Source: Ruegeria sp. ANG-S4
GTDB lineage: Bacteria; Pseudomonadota; Alphaproteobacteria; Rhodobacterales; Rhodobacteraceae
Direction: 5' to 3'
DNA length: 64,000 bases
Assembly: GCF_000814005.1 (NCBI RefSeq)
Contig: NZ_JWLK01000001.1
Location: 496,001-560,000 of the forward strand
The translations under genes and the position numbers were made by a program. Within the stretch, counting starts at the first letter, position 1. The number at the start of each line of letters is the position of its first letter. The notes beneath the pieces were generated by a model. It did not search any database. It saw nothing but the letters and a program-made list of their open reading frames with translations, and was not told the DNA's origin. Shown here piece after piece: positions 25,373 through 34,023 of this stretch.

Positions 25373-26413
25373 GTGTCAAATTCACCAAAAACACAGTCTC
25401 CGGTCACCATGCGCGATGTCGCCCGCGCGGCGGGTGTCTCGCGCATGACAGTGTCCCGCGCATTGAAGCAGGACAGCCCGATTTCGAAGGAAACACGCGA
25501 GCGTATCCTGAAGGTCGTGCGCGACATGAACTATGTTCCTGACCAAATGGCCGGCAGTCTGACGACAAAACGATCGGGTTTTGTCGCCGTTTTGGTGCCA
25601 TCGCTGAACAATCTCCATTTTGCCGAAACCGTGCAGGCGCTGACCGAAGAACTGGAGGGGATCGGGCAACAGATTCTGCTTGGATACACCGATTACTCGG
25701 CCGAGCGGGAAGAGACGCTGGTCGAGACCATGTTGCGCCGAAGACCCGAGGCGGTTGTTCTGTCTTATGACGGCCATTCGGATCGCACGGTTCAATTGCT
25801 GGGCGACGCAAATGTGCCCGTAATCGAATTGTGGGAGCGGCCCGAAGACCCAATCGGGCATACGATCGGCTTTTCCAACCGCGCCGCCGCCGCCGAGATG
25901 ACGTGTGCCTTGATCGCGCGAGGTTACCGCAACATTGCCTTTCTGGGCGAAGCTGATGACGATTGGACCCGCGGTGCAGCGCGCCGGGCGGGATTCATTG
26001 ATGCAATGGGCCAGGCGGGTTTGTCAGCACACCGTGTTCTGAAGATCGGCAAGCCGCCGCTGTCCATCGAAGACGGGGCAGCTGCCGCGCCTGAATTGCT
26101 TGCGCTATTTCCAGACGCGGATTGCATCTTCTGCGTGTCCGATGCTCCGGCGTTTGGGGTGCTGTCCGCCTTGACCGCGCAGGGCAGGCGCGTGCCGGAT
26201 GAGATCGGCATTGCCGGCTTTGGAAACTTCGAAGTGTCGCGTTTTGCCAACCCGGCCATAACGACTGTGATGGTCGATCCAAGGGGTATCGGGCGTGCCA
26301 CTGGCCGGTTGATTGCGGAGCTTTTTGACGAGCCGTCAGAAGCCCCGGTGATTCCCCGTCACGTCAAGATTGAAGCGCAGCCATTTTTCAGAGGCTCTAC
26401 CAAGCCAACTTGA
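25373..26413 (+). CDS. LacI-family regulator of the UgpC-type ABC operon
   Basis: 346 residues from a GTG at 25373. An upstream TTG at 25358 would start only four bases after the operator, and an ATG at 25409 is also possible. Helix-turn-helix TMRDVARAAGVSRMTVSRALKQDSPISKETR, nearly the same as the protein at 16249, then the ligand domain. It lies between the second and third ABC operons. The inverted operator pair at 26457-26492 just downstream of it, and the operator before it, make it the likely repressor of the maltose-type importer and of itself. Confidence 0.87.
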   Translation: MSNSPKTQSPVTMRDVARAAGVSRMTVSRALKQDSPISKETRERILKVVRDMNYVPDQMAGSLTTKRSGFVAVLVPSLNNLHFAETVQALTEELEGIGQQILLGYTDYSAEREETLVETMLRRRPEAVVLSYDGHSDRTVQLLGDANVPVIELWERPEDPIGHTIGFSNRAAAAEMTCALIARGYRNIAFLGEADDDWTRGAARRAGFIDAMGQAGLSAHRVLKIGKPPLSIEDGAAAAPELLALFPDADCIFCVSDAPAFGVLSALTAQGRRVPDEIGIAGFGNFEVSRFANPAITTVMVDPRGIGRATGRLIAELFDEPSEAPVIPRHVKIEAQPFFRGSTKPT

Positions 26414-26456
26414 TTGACTGGTTTCAATGGCTTACGCCGACATGCGTTTTTTCTTG

Positions 26457-26492
26457 TGTTACCGGTCACAATTGATAATGTGACCGGTAACA
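26457..26492. promoter_or_regulatory. symmetric double LacI operator before ugpC-type gene
   Basis: TGTTACCGGTCACA (26457-26470) and TGTGACCGGTAACA (26479-26492) are exact reverse complements of each other, separated by ATTGATAA. Each is itself a near-palindrome around ACCGGT; together they make one 36-bp symmetric element with centres 22 bp apart. Confidence 0.82.
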
Positions 26493-26515
26493 ATTGCAAT
26501 CGAGACTGCGCCCCT

Positions 26516-27604
26516 ATGCCGAACATCCATCTTGAAAACCTCATAAAGCGTTATGGCAATGTCGAGGTCCTGCACGGGATCGATCTTGAGATGGCTGATA
26601 ATGAATTCACCGTGCTGGTCGGTCCTTCGGGCTGTGGGAAATCCACCACGCTGCGAATGATCGCCGGGCTTGAGGATGTCTCCGAAGGCGAAATCTATAT
26701 CGGCGGCAAGCCTGTGAGCCGTCTGGAACCAAAGGATCGCGATCTGGCGATGGTGTTTCAGGACTATGCGCTTTACCCGCACATGAATGTGGCGCGAAAC
26801 ATGTCCTTTGCTCTGCGTTTGCAAAAACGTCCACAGGCCGAGATCGACAAAAAGGTCCGGGATGTTGCGGCAACACTGGGGCTTACAGACTATCTGGCGC
26901 GCAAGCCGGGCGAATTGTCGGGTGGCCAGCGTCAGCGCGTGGCCATGGGGCGGGCGTTGACCCGCGATGCGGCAACCTTTCTGTTTGATGAACCGCTGTC
27001 CAACCTCGACGCGAAGCTGCGTGGTCAGATGCGGGCCGAACTCGCGTTGATGAGCCAGCGGGTACAGAAAAACATGATCTATGTGACCCACGATCAGATC
27101 GAGGCGATGACGCTGGCGGATCGGATCGTTGTGATGCACGGCGGATACATTCAGCAACAGGGCACGCCCGAAGAGCTGTTCAAGCGTCCGGTCAACAAAT
27201 TCGTAGCGGGTTTTCTTGGCATGCCGCCGATGAATTTTCTCGAAGGCGAGATCGAGGAACGTTCGGAAGCTATCTATGTCAAAGGCGATGGCTTCGATCT
27301 GCGGCTACAAGGCGAAAAAACCCAATCCATCCGGCAGCACAAAAACAAAGAGGTCATTCTGGGCGTCCGGCCCTCGGACCTCAATTATGATCAGAATGCA
27401 AGCGCGGAAAATACCCTGACACTTGATGTGATGGTTTCGGAATATGTCGGCGCCCAATCCGTCCTGCTGTGCAAATGCGGACCAGCCAAGGTCATGGTCG
27501 AGGTCAATTCCGAAACACCTGTGGCCTTGGGCCAGAAACTGACATTCGCGGTCAATCCGAATGGGGTGCACTTGTTCGACCGCAAAAGCGAGGTCGCGAT
27601 CTAG
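26516..27604 (+). CDS. sugar ABC transporter ATPase, UgpC/MalK type
   Basis: 362 residues. Nucleotide-binding domain: Walker A GPSGCGKS, signature LSGGQRQRVAMGRAL, Walker B FDEPLSNLD, His switch VTHDQIEA. A C-terminal TOBE/OB regulatory domain (about residues 240-362) includes LGVRPSDL. It energises the MalF/MalG-type permeases downstream. The ATG at 26516 has a poor ribosome binding site, but the domain starts right there. Here the ATPase comes first in the operon, directly behind the symmetric operator. Confidence 0.9.
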   Translation: MPNIHLENLIKRYGNVEVLHGIDLEMADNEFTVLVGPSGCGKSTTLRMIAGLEDVSEGEIYIGGKPVSRLEPKDRDLAMVFQDYALYPHMNVARNMSFALRLQKRPQAEIDKKVRDVAATLGLTDYLARKPGELSGGQRQRVAMGRALTRDAATFLFDEPLSNLDAKLRGQMRAELALMSQRVQKNMIYVTHDQIEAMTLADRIVVMHGGYIQQQGTPEELFKRPVNKFVAGFLGMPPMNFLEGEIEERSEAIYVKGDGFDLRLQGEKTQSIRQHKNKEVILGVRPSDLNYDQNASAENTLTLDVMVSEYVGAQSVLLCKCGPAKVMVEVNSETPVALGQKLTFAVNPNGVHLFDRKSEVAI

Positions 27605-27616
27605 CGGCCCGATTTT

Positions 27617-27631
27617 CATGCAAAGGGAGGA
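27617..27631 (+). promoter_or_regulatory. shared binding-protein leader, copy 3
   Basis: CATGCAAAGGGAGGA again, ending five bases before the ATG at 27636. Unlike copies 1 and 2 it serves a binding protein of an unrelated family, so the identity is not due to gene duplication of the coding part. Confidence 0.8.
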
Positions 27632-27635
27632 ACGC

Positions 27636-28964
27636 ATGTCAAATTCACTGAAATCAACAGTCGTTGGCCTGGCGGCTACGGCTTGTATGGCGGGTTCGGC
27701 ACTGGCCAACCCGTATGAAGACTACGCGGGCACGACCCTGATCGTAAATTTCCCGGCCCATCCACATTACGATGCGGTTATGAAGATCCTGCCGGAATTC
27801 ACCGAGGAAACCGGGATCGAGGTGGAAGTGGATCAGCTTCCATACCTCAAAATGCGCGAACGTCAGACGCTGGAACTGGGTCAGGACGAAGGCGAGTATG
27901 ACCTGATCGCCTATGTGGTGTTTTCCAAGGCCGACTATGTCTTCGCTGATCAATTGGAAAACCTGGCCAAGTACTTCATGAACCCCAAACTGGCCGACCC
28001 CAGTTATGACGCGGGCGATCTGATTGATGGCTATGTCTACAACATCGGCTTTGCGGGCGGCGACAAAGGGTATCTTGAAGGCGCGACCGGGTCCTTGTTC
28101 GGGATTCCCTATGGTTCCGAAACCTCGGTTCTTGGTTATCGCAAGGACATCTTCGAAAAACATGGCCTCGAGGTGCCCGAGACCTATGATGAATTGCTTG
28201 AGATTGCCTGCAAGATCCCCGAGTTGGAGCCGGGCATGGGCGGGTTGTCATCGCGCGCCGCCTCAGGTCATCACGCGGCCCACGCGTTCCTGTTGCACCT
28301 TAACCCGCTGGGCGGGGCGATCTTTGACGACCAGTGGAACCCGGTCGTGAACAACGAGGCGGGCGTCAAAGCGGCCGAGGCGTTGAAGACCATTGTCGAC
28401 TGCGGACCCGAAGGCGCGACCAATTTCGGCTTCGGCGAGGCGCTGGGTTCATTCCTGAACGGGGACACGGCGATGTTCCTGGATACCACGGTCGTTGCCG
28501 GTCAGATCGACGATCCGGCCAAAAGCCAGGTCGTCGGCAAGGTCGGTTGGGCGCTGCATCCCATGGGCGTTGAACGGGCCAGCCAGACCGGCGGCTTCGG
28601 TATCGGCATTCCGTCCAACGCTGAAAACAAAGAGGCCGCTTTTCTGTTGATGCAATGGCTGACATCGAAAGAGGGCGACAAGCTGGTTGCCATGGCGGGC
28701 GGCAATCCATCCCGGTTCTCGACCCATGCCGATGCGGACGTGAACGCCAAATATCCGCATATGGCGACCTTTGGCGAGGCGCTGAAGCATGCGGATCCCG
28801 ACTGGCGTCCGATCATTCCGGTTTGGGGCAAGATCAACGCTGATCTGGGCACGACACTGTCCAAAGTTCTGACCGAAGATCTGGATATCCAGGAAGCGCT
28901 GGACGGCGTGGCCGAGCGCACGAAGGATGTGATGACTGAGGCAGGGTACTACACCTGGAACTAA
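27636..28964 (+). CDS. maltose-type ABC substrate-binding protein
   Basis: 442 residues, extracellular solute-binding family 1 by size and layout. Signal peptide ends GSALA before NPYEDYAG. Motifs include ILPEFTEETGIEVEVDQLPY, LFGIPYGSETSVLGYRKDIFEKHGLEVPETYDELLEIA, and GGFGIGIPSNAENKEAAFLLMQWLTSKEG, all typical of sugar or polyol binders. It forms the importer with the ATPase before it and the two permeases after it. Ligand not readable; neighbours suggest a sugar or sugar lactone. Confidence 0.9.
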   Translation: MSNSLKSTVVGLAATACMAGSALANPYEDYAGTTLIVNFPAHPHYDAVMKILPEFTEETGIEVEVDQLPYLKMRERQTLELGQDEGEYDLIAYVVFSKADYVFADQLENLAKYFMNPKLADPSYDAGDLIDGYVYNIGFAGGDKGYLEGATGSLFGIPYGSETSVLGYRKDIFEKHGLEVPETYDELLEIACKIPELEPGMGGLSSRAASGHHAAHAFLLHLNPLGGAIFDDQWNPVVNNEAGVKAAEALKTIVDCGPEGATNFGFGEALGSFLNGDTAMFLDTTVVAGQIDDPAKSQVVGKVGWALHPMGVERASQTGGFGIGIPSNAENKEAAFLLMQWLTSKEGDKLVAMAGGNPSRFSTHADADVNAKYPHMATFGEALKHADPDWRPIIPVWGKINADLGTTLSKVLTEDLDIQEALDGVAERTKDVMTEAGYYTWN

Positions 28965-28987
28965 CCTAACTGACCCAAGAAGGTCAG

Positions 28988-29012
28988 AACCCGGGGCGTC
29001 CGCGCCCCGGTT
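28988..29012 (+). terminator. GC-rich hairpin after the binding protein
   Basis: AACCCGGGGCG and CGCCCCGGTT pair with a one-base bulge over a tiny loop, between the binding-protein gene and the first permease. Probable mRNA stabiliser or attenuator giving excess binding protein. Confidence 0.6.
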
Positions 29013-29043
29013 CGACAGAGAGAATTCCGAAGGAAACCCGCCA

Positions 29044-29955
29044 ATGCAACGTGCCATGGCCAATCGTTTGACGCCGTATATGTTCATGGCCCCGGCTGTT
29101 GTGATCATGGTGATCGCACTGCTCTATCCGTTGGGTTATATGGTCTGGGGCAGTTTCCGGGACTGGGATCCCAGCCAGACGATCGGCGAGGCCGAGTTTG
29201 TCGGCCTCAAGAACTACATCACCCTCTGGCACGACCCCAATTTCCGCGAAAGCCTGGGCGTCACGCTCAGTTTTGCGTTTTTTGTGGTCACGTTCGAGAT
29301 GATCATAGGCGTCGGACTGGCGCTGCTGCTGGACCGCAACATTCGCGGTATGTCGGTGCTGCGCACCTTGTTCATACTGCCGATGATGATCGCCCCGGTC
29401 GTGGTTGGTCTGATGTGGCGGTACATGTACCACCCCACTGTGGGAACCTTTAACCGGTTCTTTGAGAGCATCGGTTTGCCATCGGTGGACTGGCTGGGCG
29501 CGAATGCGTTGATGTCGGTCATTATCGCCGACATCTGGCAATGGACGCCCTTCATCTTCATTTTGTCGCTTGCCGCGCTGCAATCGCTGCCGCGGTCTGC
29601 GCTGGAAGCGGCGCGCATTGATGGTGCAACCGGGTGGCAACAAATCATCCACATCAAACTGCCGCTGATGATGCCGGTTCTGATTGTCACGGGCCTTCTG
29701 CGCCTGATTGATGCTTTCAAGGTACTTGAGGTCATTTTGGTAATGACCGAGGGCGGCCCTGGTCTGAGCACAGAGATTTTGGCCCTGCGTATCTCGCGCA
29801 CAGCAACCGAATTCCGTGAATTGGGCGTGGCAGCCGCCATGTCGAACTATCTGCTGATCCTGCTGCTGTTCATCACGCTGATGATGTTCGCCTTCACGCG
29901 CTGGCAGGAAATGCGGACCAACCGCCTGCGTGCCGCGGCGGAGGAGGATGAATAA
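29044..29955 (+). CDS. maltose-type ABC permease, MalF/UgpA-like
   Basis: 303 residues, six helices starting at about residue 12. The cytoplasmic EAA loop is EAARIDGATGWQQIIHIKLPLMMP. Starts ATG 29044 after AAGGAA; a second ATG at 29056 is possible. Overlaps the next permease by TAATG. Confidence 0.92.
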   Translation: MQRAMANRLTPYMFMAPAVVIMVIALLYPLGYMVWGSFRDWDPSQTIGEAEFVGLKNYITLWHDPNFRESLGVTLSFAFFVVTFEMIIGVGLALLLDRNIRGMSVLRTLFILPMMIAPVVVGLMWRYMYHPTVGTFNRFFESIGLPSVDWLGANALMSVIIADIWQWTPFIFILSLAALQSLPRSALEAARIDGATGWQQIIHIKLPLMMPVLIVTGLLRLIDAFKVLEVILVMTEGGPGLSTEILALRISRTATEFRELGVAAAMSNYLLILLLFITLMMFAFTRWQEMRTNRLRAAAEEDE

Positions 29956-30890
29956 TGTCCACCACGTATGACAGACAGCAGCCCGCGTTCTACGCGCTGA
30001 TCGCCGCCCTGGTTGTGATGTCGGTTGGGCCGGTTCTGCTGATGTTCGTCAACTCTTTCAAACTGGACGTAGACATCATATCAGGCACCTCGGGCATGAT
30101 CTTCCTGCCGACGATCCAGAATTACGAAACCGCACTGTGCGACGTACTGTGGTACAAGCCCGATCATGTGGATCATTGTTCGCTGAAATTTGGCAACGCG
30201 TTCATCAACTCGTTGATCATCGCACTGGTCTCAACGATTCTGACATTGGTGATTGGGTGCATGGCGGCCTACGCGCTGGTGCGATTTCGTTTCATGGGAC
30301 GGGATTCAGTGTCGCTGACGACGCTGATGGTGCGCATGGTGCCGCCCGCCGTGCTGCTGGTTCCGGTCTTCGGGCTCTGGAACAACGAGTTCTGCATCGA
30401 CAAGACAAGCTATGTCGGCAGCGCGATCCGGGACACATTCGGTGGCCGGGGCGACGTTTGCCTGGCAGGCACGCATTCGGGCATCATTCTGGTCTATATC
30501 GCAATGAATCTGCCCTTCGTCATCTGGATTTTGCAAAGCTTCATCGTGCAGGTGCCGCGCTCATTGGAAGAGGCCGCGCGTGTCGATGGCGCAGGTCCAT
30601 TTCAGGTGTTTTTCAAAGTGGTTCTGCCGCTGATAAAGCCGGGGCTGGCGGCGGCCGCAATCTTTACCTTCCGCATCGCGTGGAACGAATACTTGCTGGC
30701 CTCGGCGCTGTCGGACCGGAATACCAAAACCGTTCCGATCCTGATCGTGAACAACATGTCAGAGTTCAACGTCGAATGGGGTGTCATCATGGCCACCGGT
30801 ATGCTGCTGGCCATTCCGCCGATCATTTTCACGCTGTTCGCGTCGCGGCAGATCATTACCGGTATGACAGCGGGTGCGGTGAAGGGCTGA
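29955..30890 (+). CDS. maltose-type ABC permease, MalG/UgpE-like
   Basis: 311 residues, six helices, EAA loop EEAARVDGAGPFQVFFKVVLPLIKPG. A periplasmic insertion between the first and second helices (about residues 45-75) and another after helix 3 contain Cys pairs (CDVLWYKPDHVDHC and CIDKTSYVGSAI with DVC further on), unusual for this family and perhaps disulfide-bonded. Overlaps both neighbours by one base (TAATG, TGATG). Confidence 0.9.
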   Translation: MSTTYDRQQPAFYALIAALVVMSVGPVLLMFVNSFKLDVDIISGTSGMIFLPTIQNYETALCDVLWYKPDHVDHCSLKFGNAFINSLIIALVSTILTLVIGCMAAYALVRFRFMGRDSVSLTTLMVRMVPPAVLLVPVFGLWNNEFCIDKTSYVGSAIRDTFGGRGDVCLAGTHSGIILVYIAMNLPFVIWILQSFIVQVPRSLEEAARVDGAGPFQVFFKVVLPLIKPGLAAAAIFTFRIAWNEYLLASALSDRNTKTVPILIVNNMSEFNVEWGVIMATGMLLAIPPIIFTLFASRQIITGMTAGAVKG

Positions 30891-31651
30891 TGTGGGACTG
30901 GCTGCTTTCCCCGATTGACCCTGGCCGCGTACATGAGGTGGGATTCGCCGTTTCGTGGCATGCCCGCAGCATGGTTCTGAGCTGGGGCGTACTGGCGCCA
31001 CTTGCAGTCATCGCAGCGCGGTTTTTCAAGATCATGCCGGGGCAGGACTGGCCCAGAGAACTGGATAACCAAAGCTGGTGGCGCAGTCATTGGATGGGGC
31101 AGGCCTTGGTGGTTGGACTTTCCATTTTTGGGCTCGCGTTGGTCCTGCCAAGCCGCCTGACCGAAATGAGCCTGCACAACTGGCTTGGCTATGCGGTCCT
31201 GCTTGGTTTGATCCTGCAGGTATTGCTGGGCCAGTTTCGGGGCAGCAAGGGCGGTCCGACCGCGCCGGCCGCGGATGGCAGTTTGCGCGGAGACCACTAT
31301 GATATGACCCCTTGGCGCCGCGCCTTTGAACATCTGCACAAAACCCTGGGCTATACCCTGCTGTTACTTGCTTCGGTCACAATCGTTCTGGGCCTTTGGA
31401 AGGCGAACGCGCTTGTTTGGATGTGGCTGGTCCTTTCCATCTGGTGGGTTCTTTTGATTGCCGCTTTCGTGCATATGCAAAGGCGCGGCATGGCTGTTGA
31501 CACCTATCAGGCAATCTGGGGGGATGATCCGATCCACCCCGGGAACCAGCGGCCCGCGCCTGGCTGGGGTATGCGCCAACCGGGTAAGGACATTGAAAAA
31601 GGAGACGAGGATGTTCGGAGTGATCGACGGGACCGGGTTCGAGGTCATTGA
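30890..31651 (+). CDS. cytochrome b561-like membrane protein
   Basis: 253 residues. Hydrophobic helices alternate with His-bearing segments: WHARSMVLSWG, WWRSHWMG, SLHNWLGYAVL, FEHLHKTLGYTLL and FVHMQRRG, the pattern of eukaryote-like cytochrome b561/ferric reductase domains that bind two hemes. The protein probably moves electrons across the inner membrane. It starts one base inside the permease stop (TGATG) and overlaps the lactonase gene by 41 bases, so it truly belongs to the sugar operon. This pairing suggests redox chemistry on the imported compound, or supply of electrons for it (inference). Confidence 0.82.
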   Translation: MWDWLLSPIDPGRVHEVGFAVSWHARSMVLSWGVLAPLAVIAARFFKIMPGQDWPRELDNQSWWRSHWMGQALVVGLSIFGLALVLPSRLTEMSLHNWLGYAVLLGLILQVLLGQFRGSKGGPTAPAADGSLRGDHYDMTPWRRAFEHLHKTLGYTLLLLASVTIVLGLWKANALVWMWLVLSIWWVLLIAAFVHMQRRGMAVDTYQAIWGDDPIHPGNQRPAPGWGMRQPGKDIEKGDEDVRSDRRDRVRGH

Positions 31652-32537
31652 TCCGGCCTTCGAGGCTTGTCTCATAGGCCACGCACGGGTCGAGCGCCTT
31701 TGGACCGGCGCGCGATGGGTCGAAGGCCCGGTCTGGTTTGCAGCCGGGCGCTATTTGTTGTTCTCTGACATTCCGAACAATCGGATCATGCGGTTTGACG
31801 AAACCGACGGATCGGTCTCTGTTTTTCGCGAACCCAGCAACAACGCGAACGGCCACACGGTCGACCGGCAGGGACGGCTAGTCAGCTGCGAACATCTTAC
31901 GCGTCGCGTTACCCGGACGGAGTTTGACGGATCAATCACTGTGATTGCAGACCGGTTCGAGGGTAAACGCCTGAACTCACCCAATGACGTTATCGTCAAA
32001 TCCGACGGCACCATCTGGTTCACTGATCCCAGCTATGGCATTTTGATGGACTACGAAGGCGAGCGCGCCGAAAGCGAAATCGGAGCCTGCCATGTCTACC
32101 GAGTCGAACCCGAAACCGGTCACATAACGATTGTGGCCGATGACTATGTAAAACCCAACGGACTGGCGTTTTCGCCGGATGAAAGCGTTTTGTATATCGC
32201 CGATACCGGCATCACCCACACGCCCGGAGGACCCGCACATATCCGAGGGCATCACGTCGCGGCGGACGGAAGCCTGTCTGGCGGGCAGGTGGTCGCCGAC
32301 TGCTCCAACGGTGTTTTTGACGGCTTCCGGACGGACCGGGCTGGGCGCATCTGGAGTTCCGCCGCTGACGGTGTTCATTGCCTTGCGCCCGACGGGACCC
32401 TGATTGGCAAAATCCTGATCCCCGAGATGGTGTCGAATGTCTGTTTCGGCGGGCCAAAGCTGAACCGGTTGTTCATCACCGGTACAACCTCGCTCTATTC
32501 CGTTTATCTGAACGTAAACGGCGTCTCACCCGTCTAG
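31611..32537 (+). CDS. SMP-30/gluconolactonase family hydrolase
   Basis: 308 residues, six-bladed propeller of the SMP-30/regucalcin family. Metal-ligand positions are visible: Glu38 in WVEGPVWF, Asn in LNSPNDVIV and Asp in IADTG, plus NPNG-like NANGHTVD. It hydrolyses sugar lactones (for example glucono-lactone) to the acids, feeding gluconokinase and Gnd. No signal peptide, so cytoplasmic. AAAAAGGAG lies before the ATG at 31611, inside the b561 gene. The 3' end overlaps the convergent gnd gene by 12 bases. Confidence 0.88.
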   Translation: MFGVIDGTGFEVIDPAFEACLIGHARVERLWTGARWVEGPVWFAAGRYLLFSDIPNNRIMRFDETDGSVSVFREPSNNANGHTVDRQGRLVSCEHLTRRVTRTEFDGSITVIADRFEGKRLNSPNDVIVKSDGTIWFTDPSYGILMDYEGERAESEIGACHVYRVEPETGHITIVADDYVKPNGLAFSPDESVLYIADTGITHTPGGPAHIRGHHVAADGSLSGGQVVADCSNGVFDGFRTDRAGRIWSSAADGVHCLAPDGTLIGKILIPEMVSNVCFGGPKLNRLFITGTTSLYSVYLNVNGVSPV

Positions 32538-33950
32538 ATGCTGGTCAAGCCAGGGACCATGATGTCCGTCTCCGGCTTGGTCAACGCGCTCAAAGCCGTG
32601 TGCGCCGAAAAAGTCGCGCTGCGCTTGCAACATGTTCGCCGTTGTTCGGGCCGTGGTGAGCGTATCGAAATAGGCCAGTGCCGAGGATAGGGCCGGCACC
32701 GGCAAACCCGCGGTTTGCGCTGTGATGGCAGTTTTCCGCAGCCCGCCAATATTGGCGGTGATCAGCTTTCTGAAATAGGGTGCAAGGATCAGGTTGCGCC
32801 CGGCATCCTCGGCCAACGCCACGGCCATATCGTTCAACATGGCCGAGCGGATGATGCAACCTTCGCGCCAGGTTTCCGCGATTTGTGGCATCGGCAACGC
32901 CCAACCGTATTCAGCCCCGGCTTTGCCAAGCAAGTCGAAGCCCTGCGCGTAGCACAGAATTTTGCCAGCAATCAGCGCCTGTTCGAGATCAGCGATACTG
33001 ATGGCGTCCGAAGCCAGCGATCTGTCTGACCCGCCGTAGGCAGACACGCCGGCAAGGCGCAGGTCGCGCATCGCCGAAAGGTTCCGCGCGGTGACCGCAG
33101 CCTCGACGACCGGAACCGGTGCGCCCAGCATCTGGCTTTCGATAACAGTCCAGCGTCCGGTTCCTTTCTGACCCGCCCGATCCAGGATAACATCCAGCAT
33201 CGGCGTGTTGGTTGCAGGGTCAGTGGCGCCAGAAACTTTGCCGGAAATTTCGATCAGGTAGCTTTGGAGCGTACCTTCGTTCCAGCGATCAAACACAGCG
33301 CCACAGTCCTTCGCAGCCATGCCCAACCCATCCCGCATCACGCCATAGACTTCCGCGATCAATTGCATGTCGGCATACTCGATGCCGTTGTGGACCGTTT
33401 TCACGAAATGGCCGGCGCCACCTTCACCCATCCAGGTTGCGCATGGCGTCCCTTGATACTTTGCGGAAATTGCCGACAGAATGTGTGCGATGCGATCCCA
33501 GCTGCTTTTTTCTCCGCCGCCCATGATCGAAGGGCCAAACCGAGCGCCTTCGGCCCCACCGGATACGCCAATTCCAAGGAAGGGGCGGCCCGCCGCATTT
33601 GCCGCCTGTGCACGTCGCTGCGTATCATGGAAATTTGCGTTTCCCGCGTCGATGATCATGTCCTTTGCGTCCAGCAATGGCAGCAGTTTTGCGATCTGTT
33701 GATCGACGGCTTCTCCTGCCGGAACCATCAGGATGATGTTGCGTGGTTTCGCAAGGCTGGCCACCAGCTCCTGCAGGTCTTCGCATGGCGTGAGTTTGGC
33801 GGTCAGAGCGCCGGCCTGATCCATGAACGCCTTTGTGCGTTCAGTGGTACGGTTATACACCGAGACCGAAAATCCGTGGTCTGCAATGTTCAGCGCCAGC
33901 ATCGCGCCCATTGTACCAAGTCCAATCAGCCCGATATCCGAATGCGGCAT
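32526..33950 (-). CDS. gnd: 6-phosphogluconate dehydrogenase, decarboxylating
   Basis: 474 residues, the length of the long, homodimeric Gnd. NADP motif GLGTMGAMLALN near the N-terminus, GVSGGAEGARFGPSIMGGG, and the active-site segment GHFVKTVHNGIEYADMQL with catalytic Lys and the following Glu. It converts 6-phosphogluconate to ribulose 5-phosphate and CO2. It lies 10-20 kb from gntK but carries the same operator upstream (33980), so it should be co-regulated with gluconate uptake. Confidence 0.93.
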   Translation of the reverse strand: MPHSDIGLIGLGTMGAMLALNIADHGFSVSVYNRTTERTKAFMDQAGALTAKLTPCEDLQELVASLAKPRNIILMVPAGEAVDQQIAKLLPLLDAKDMIIDAGNANFHDTQRRAQAANAAGRPFLGIGVSGGAEGARFGPSIMGGGEKSSWDRIAHILSAISAKYQGTPCATWMGEGGAGHFVKTVHNGIEYADMQLIAEVYGVMRDGLGMAAKDCGAVFDRWNEGTLQSYLIEISGKVSGATDPATNTPMLDVILDRAGQKGTGRWTVIESQMLGAPVPVVEAAVTARNLSAMRDLRLAGVSAYGGSDRSLASDAISIADLEQALIAGKILCYAQGFDLLGKAGAEYGWALPMPQIAETWREGCIIRSAMLNDMAVALAEDAGRNLILAPYFRKLITANIGGLRKTAITAQTAGLPVPALSSALAYFDTLTTARTTANMLQAQRDFFGAHGFERVDQAGDGHHGPWLDQHLDG

Positions 33951-33979
33951 GCTCTTTCCCCCGATCAGTTGCTCTGTTA

Positions 33980-33993
33980 TGTTACCGATAACA
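33980..33993. promoter_or_regulatory. LacI-type operator between gnd and GlcG-like gene
   Basis: TGTTACCGATAACA is the exact reverse complement of the site at 13673-13686. It lies in the 73-bp gap between the divergent gnd and GlcG-like genes. Confidence 0.82.
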
Positions 33994-34023
33994 ATTCAGC
34001 GTCACGGGGGAAAGGCGAAAGTC

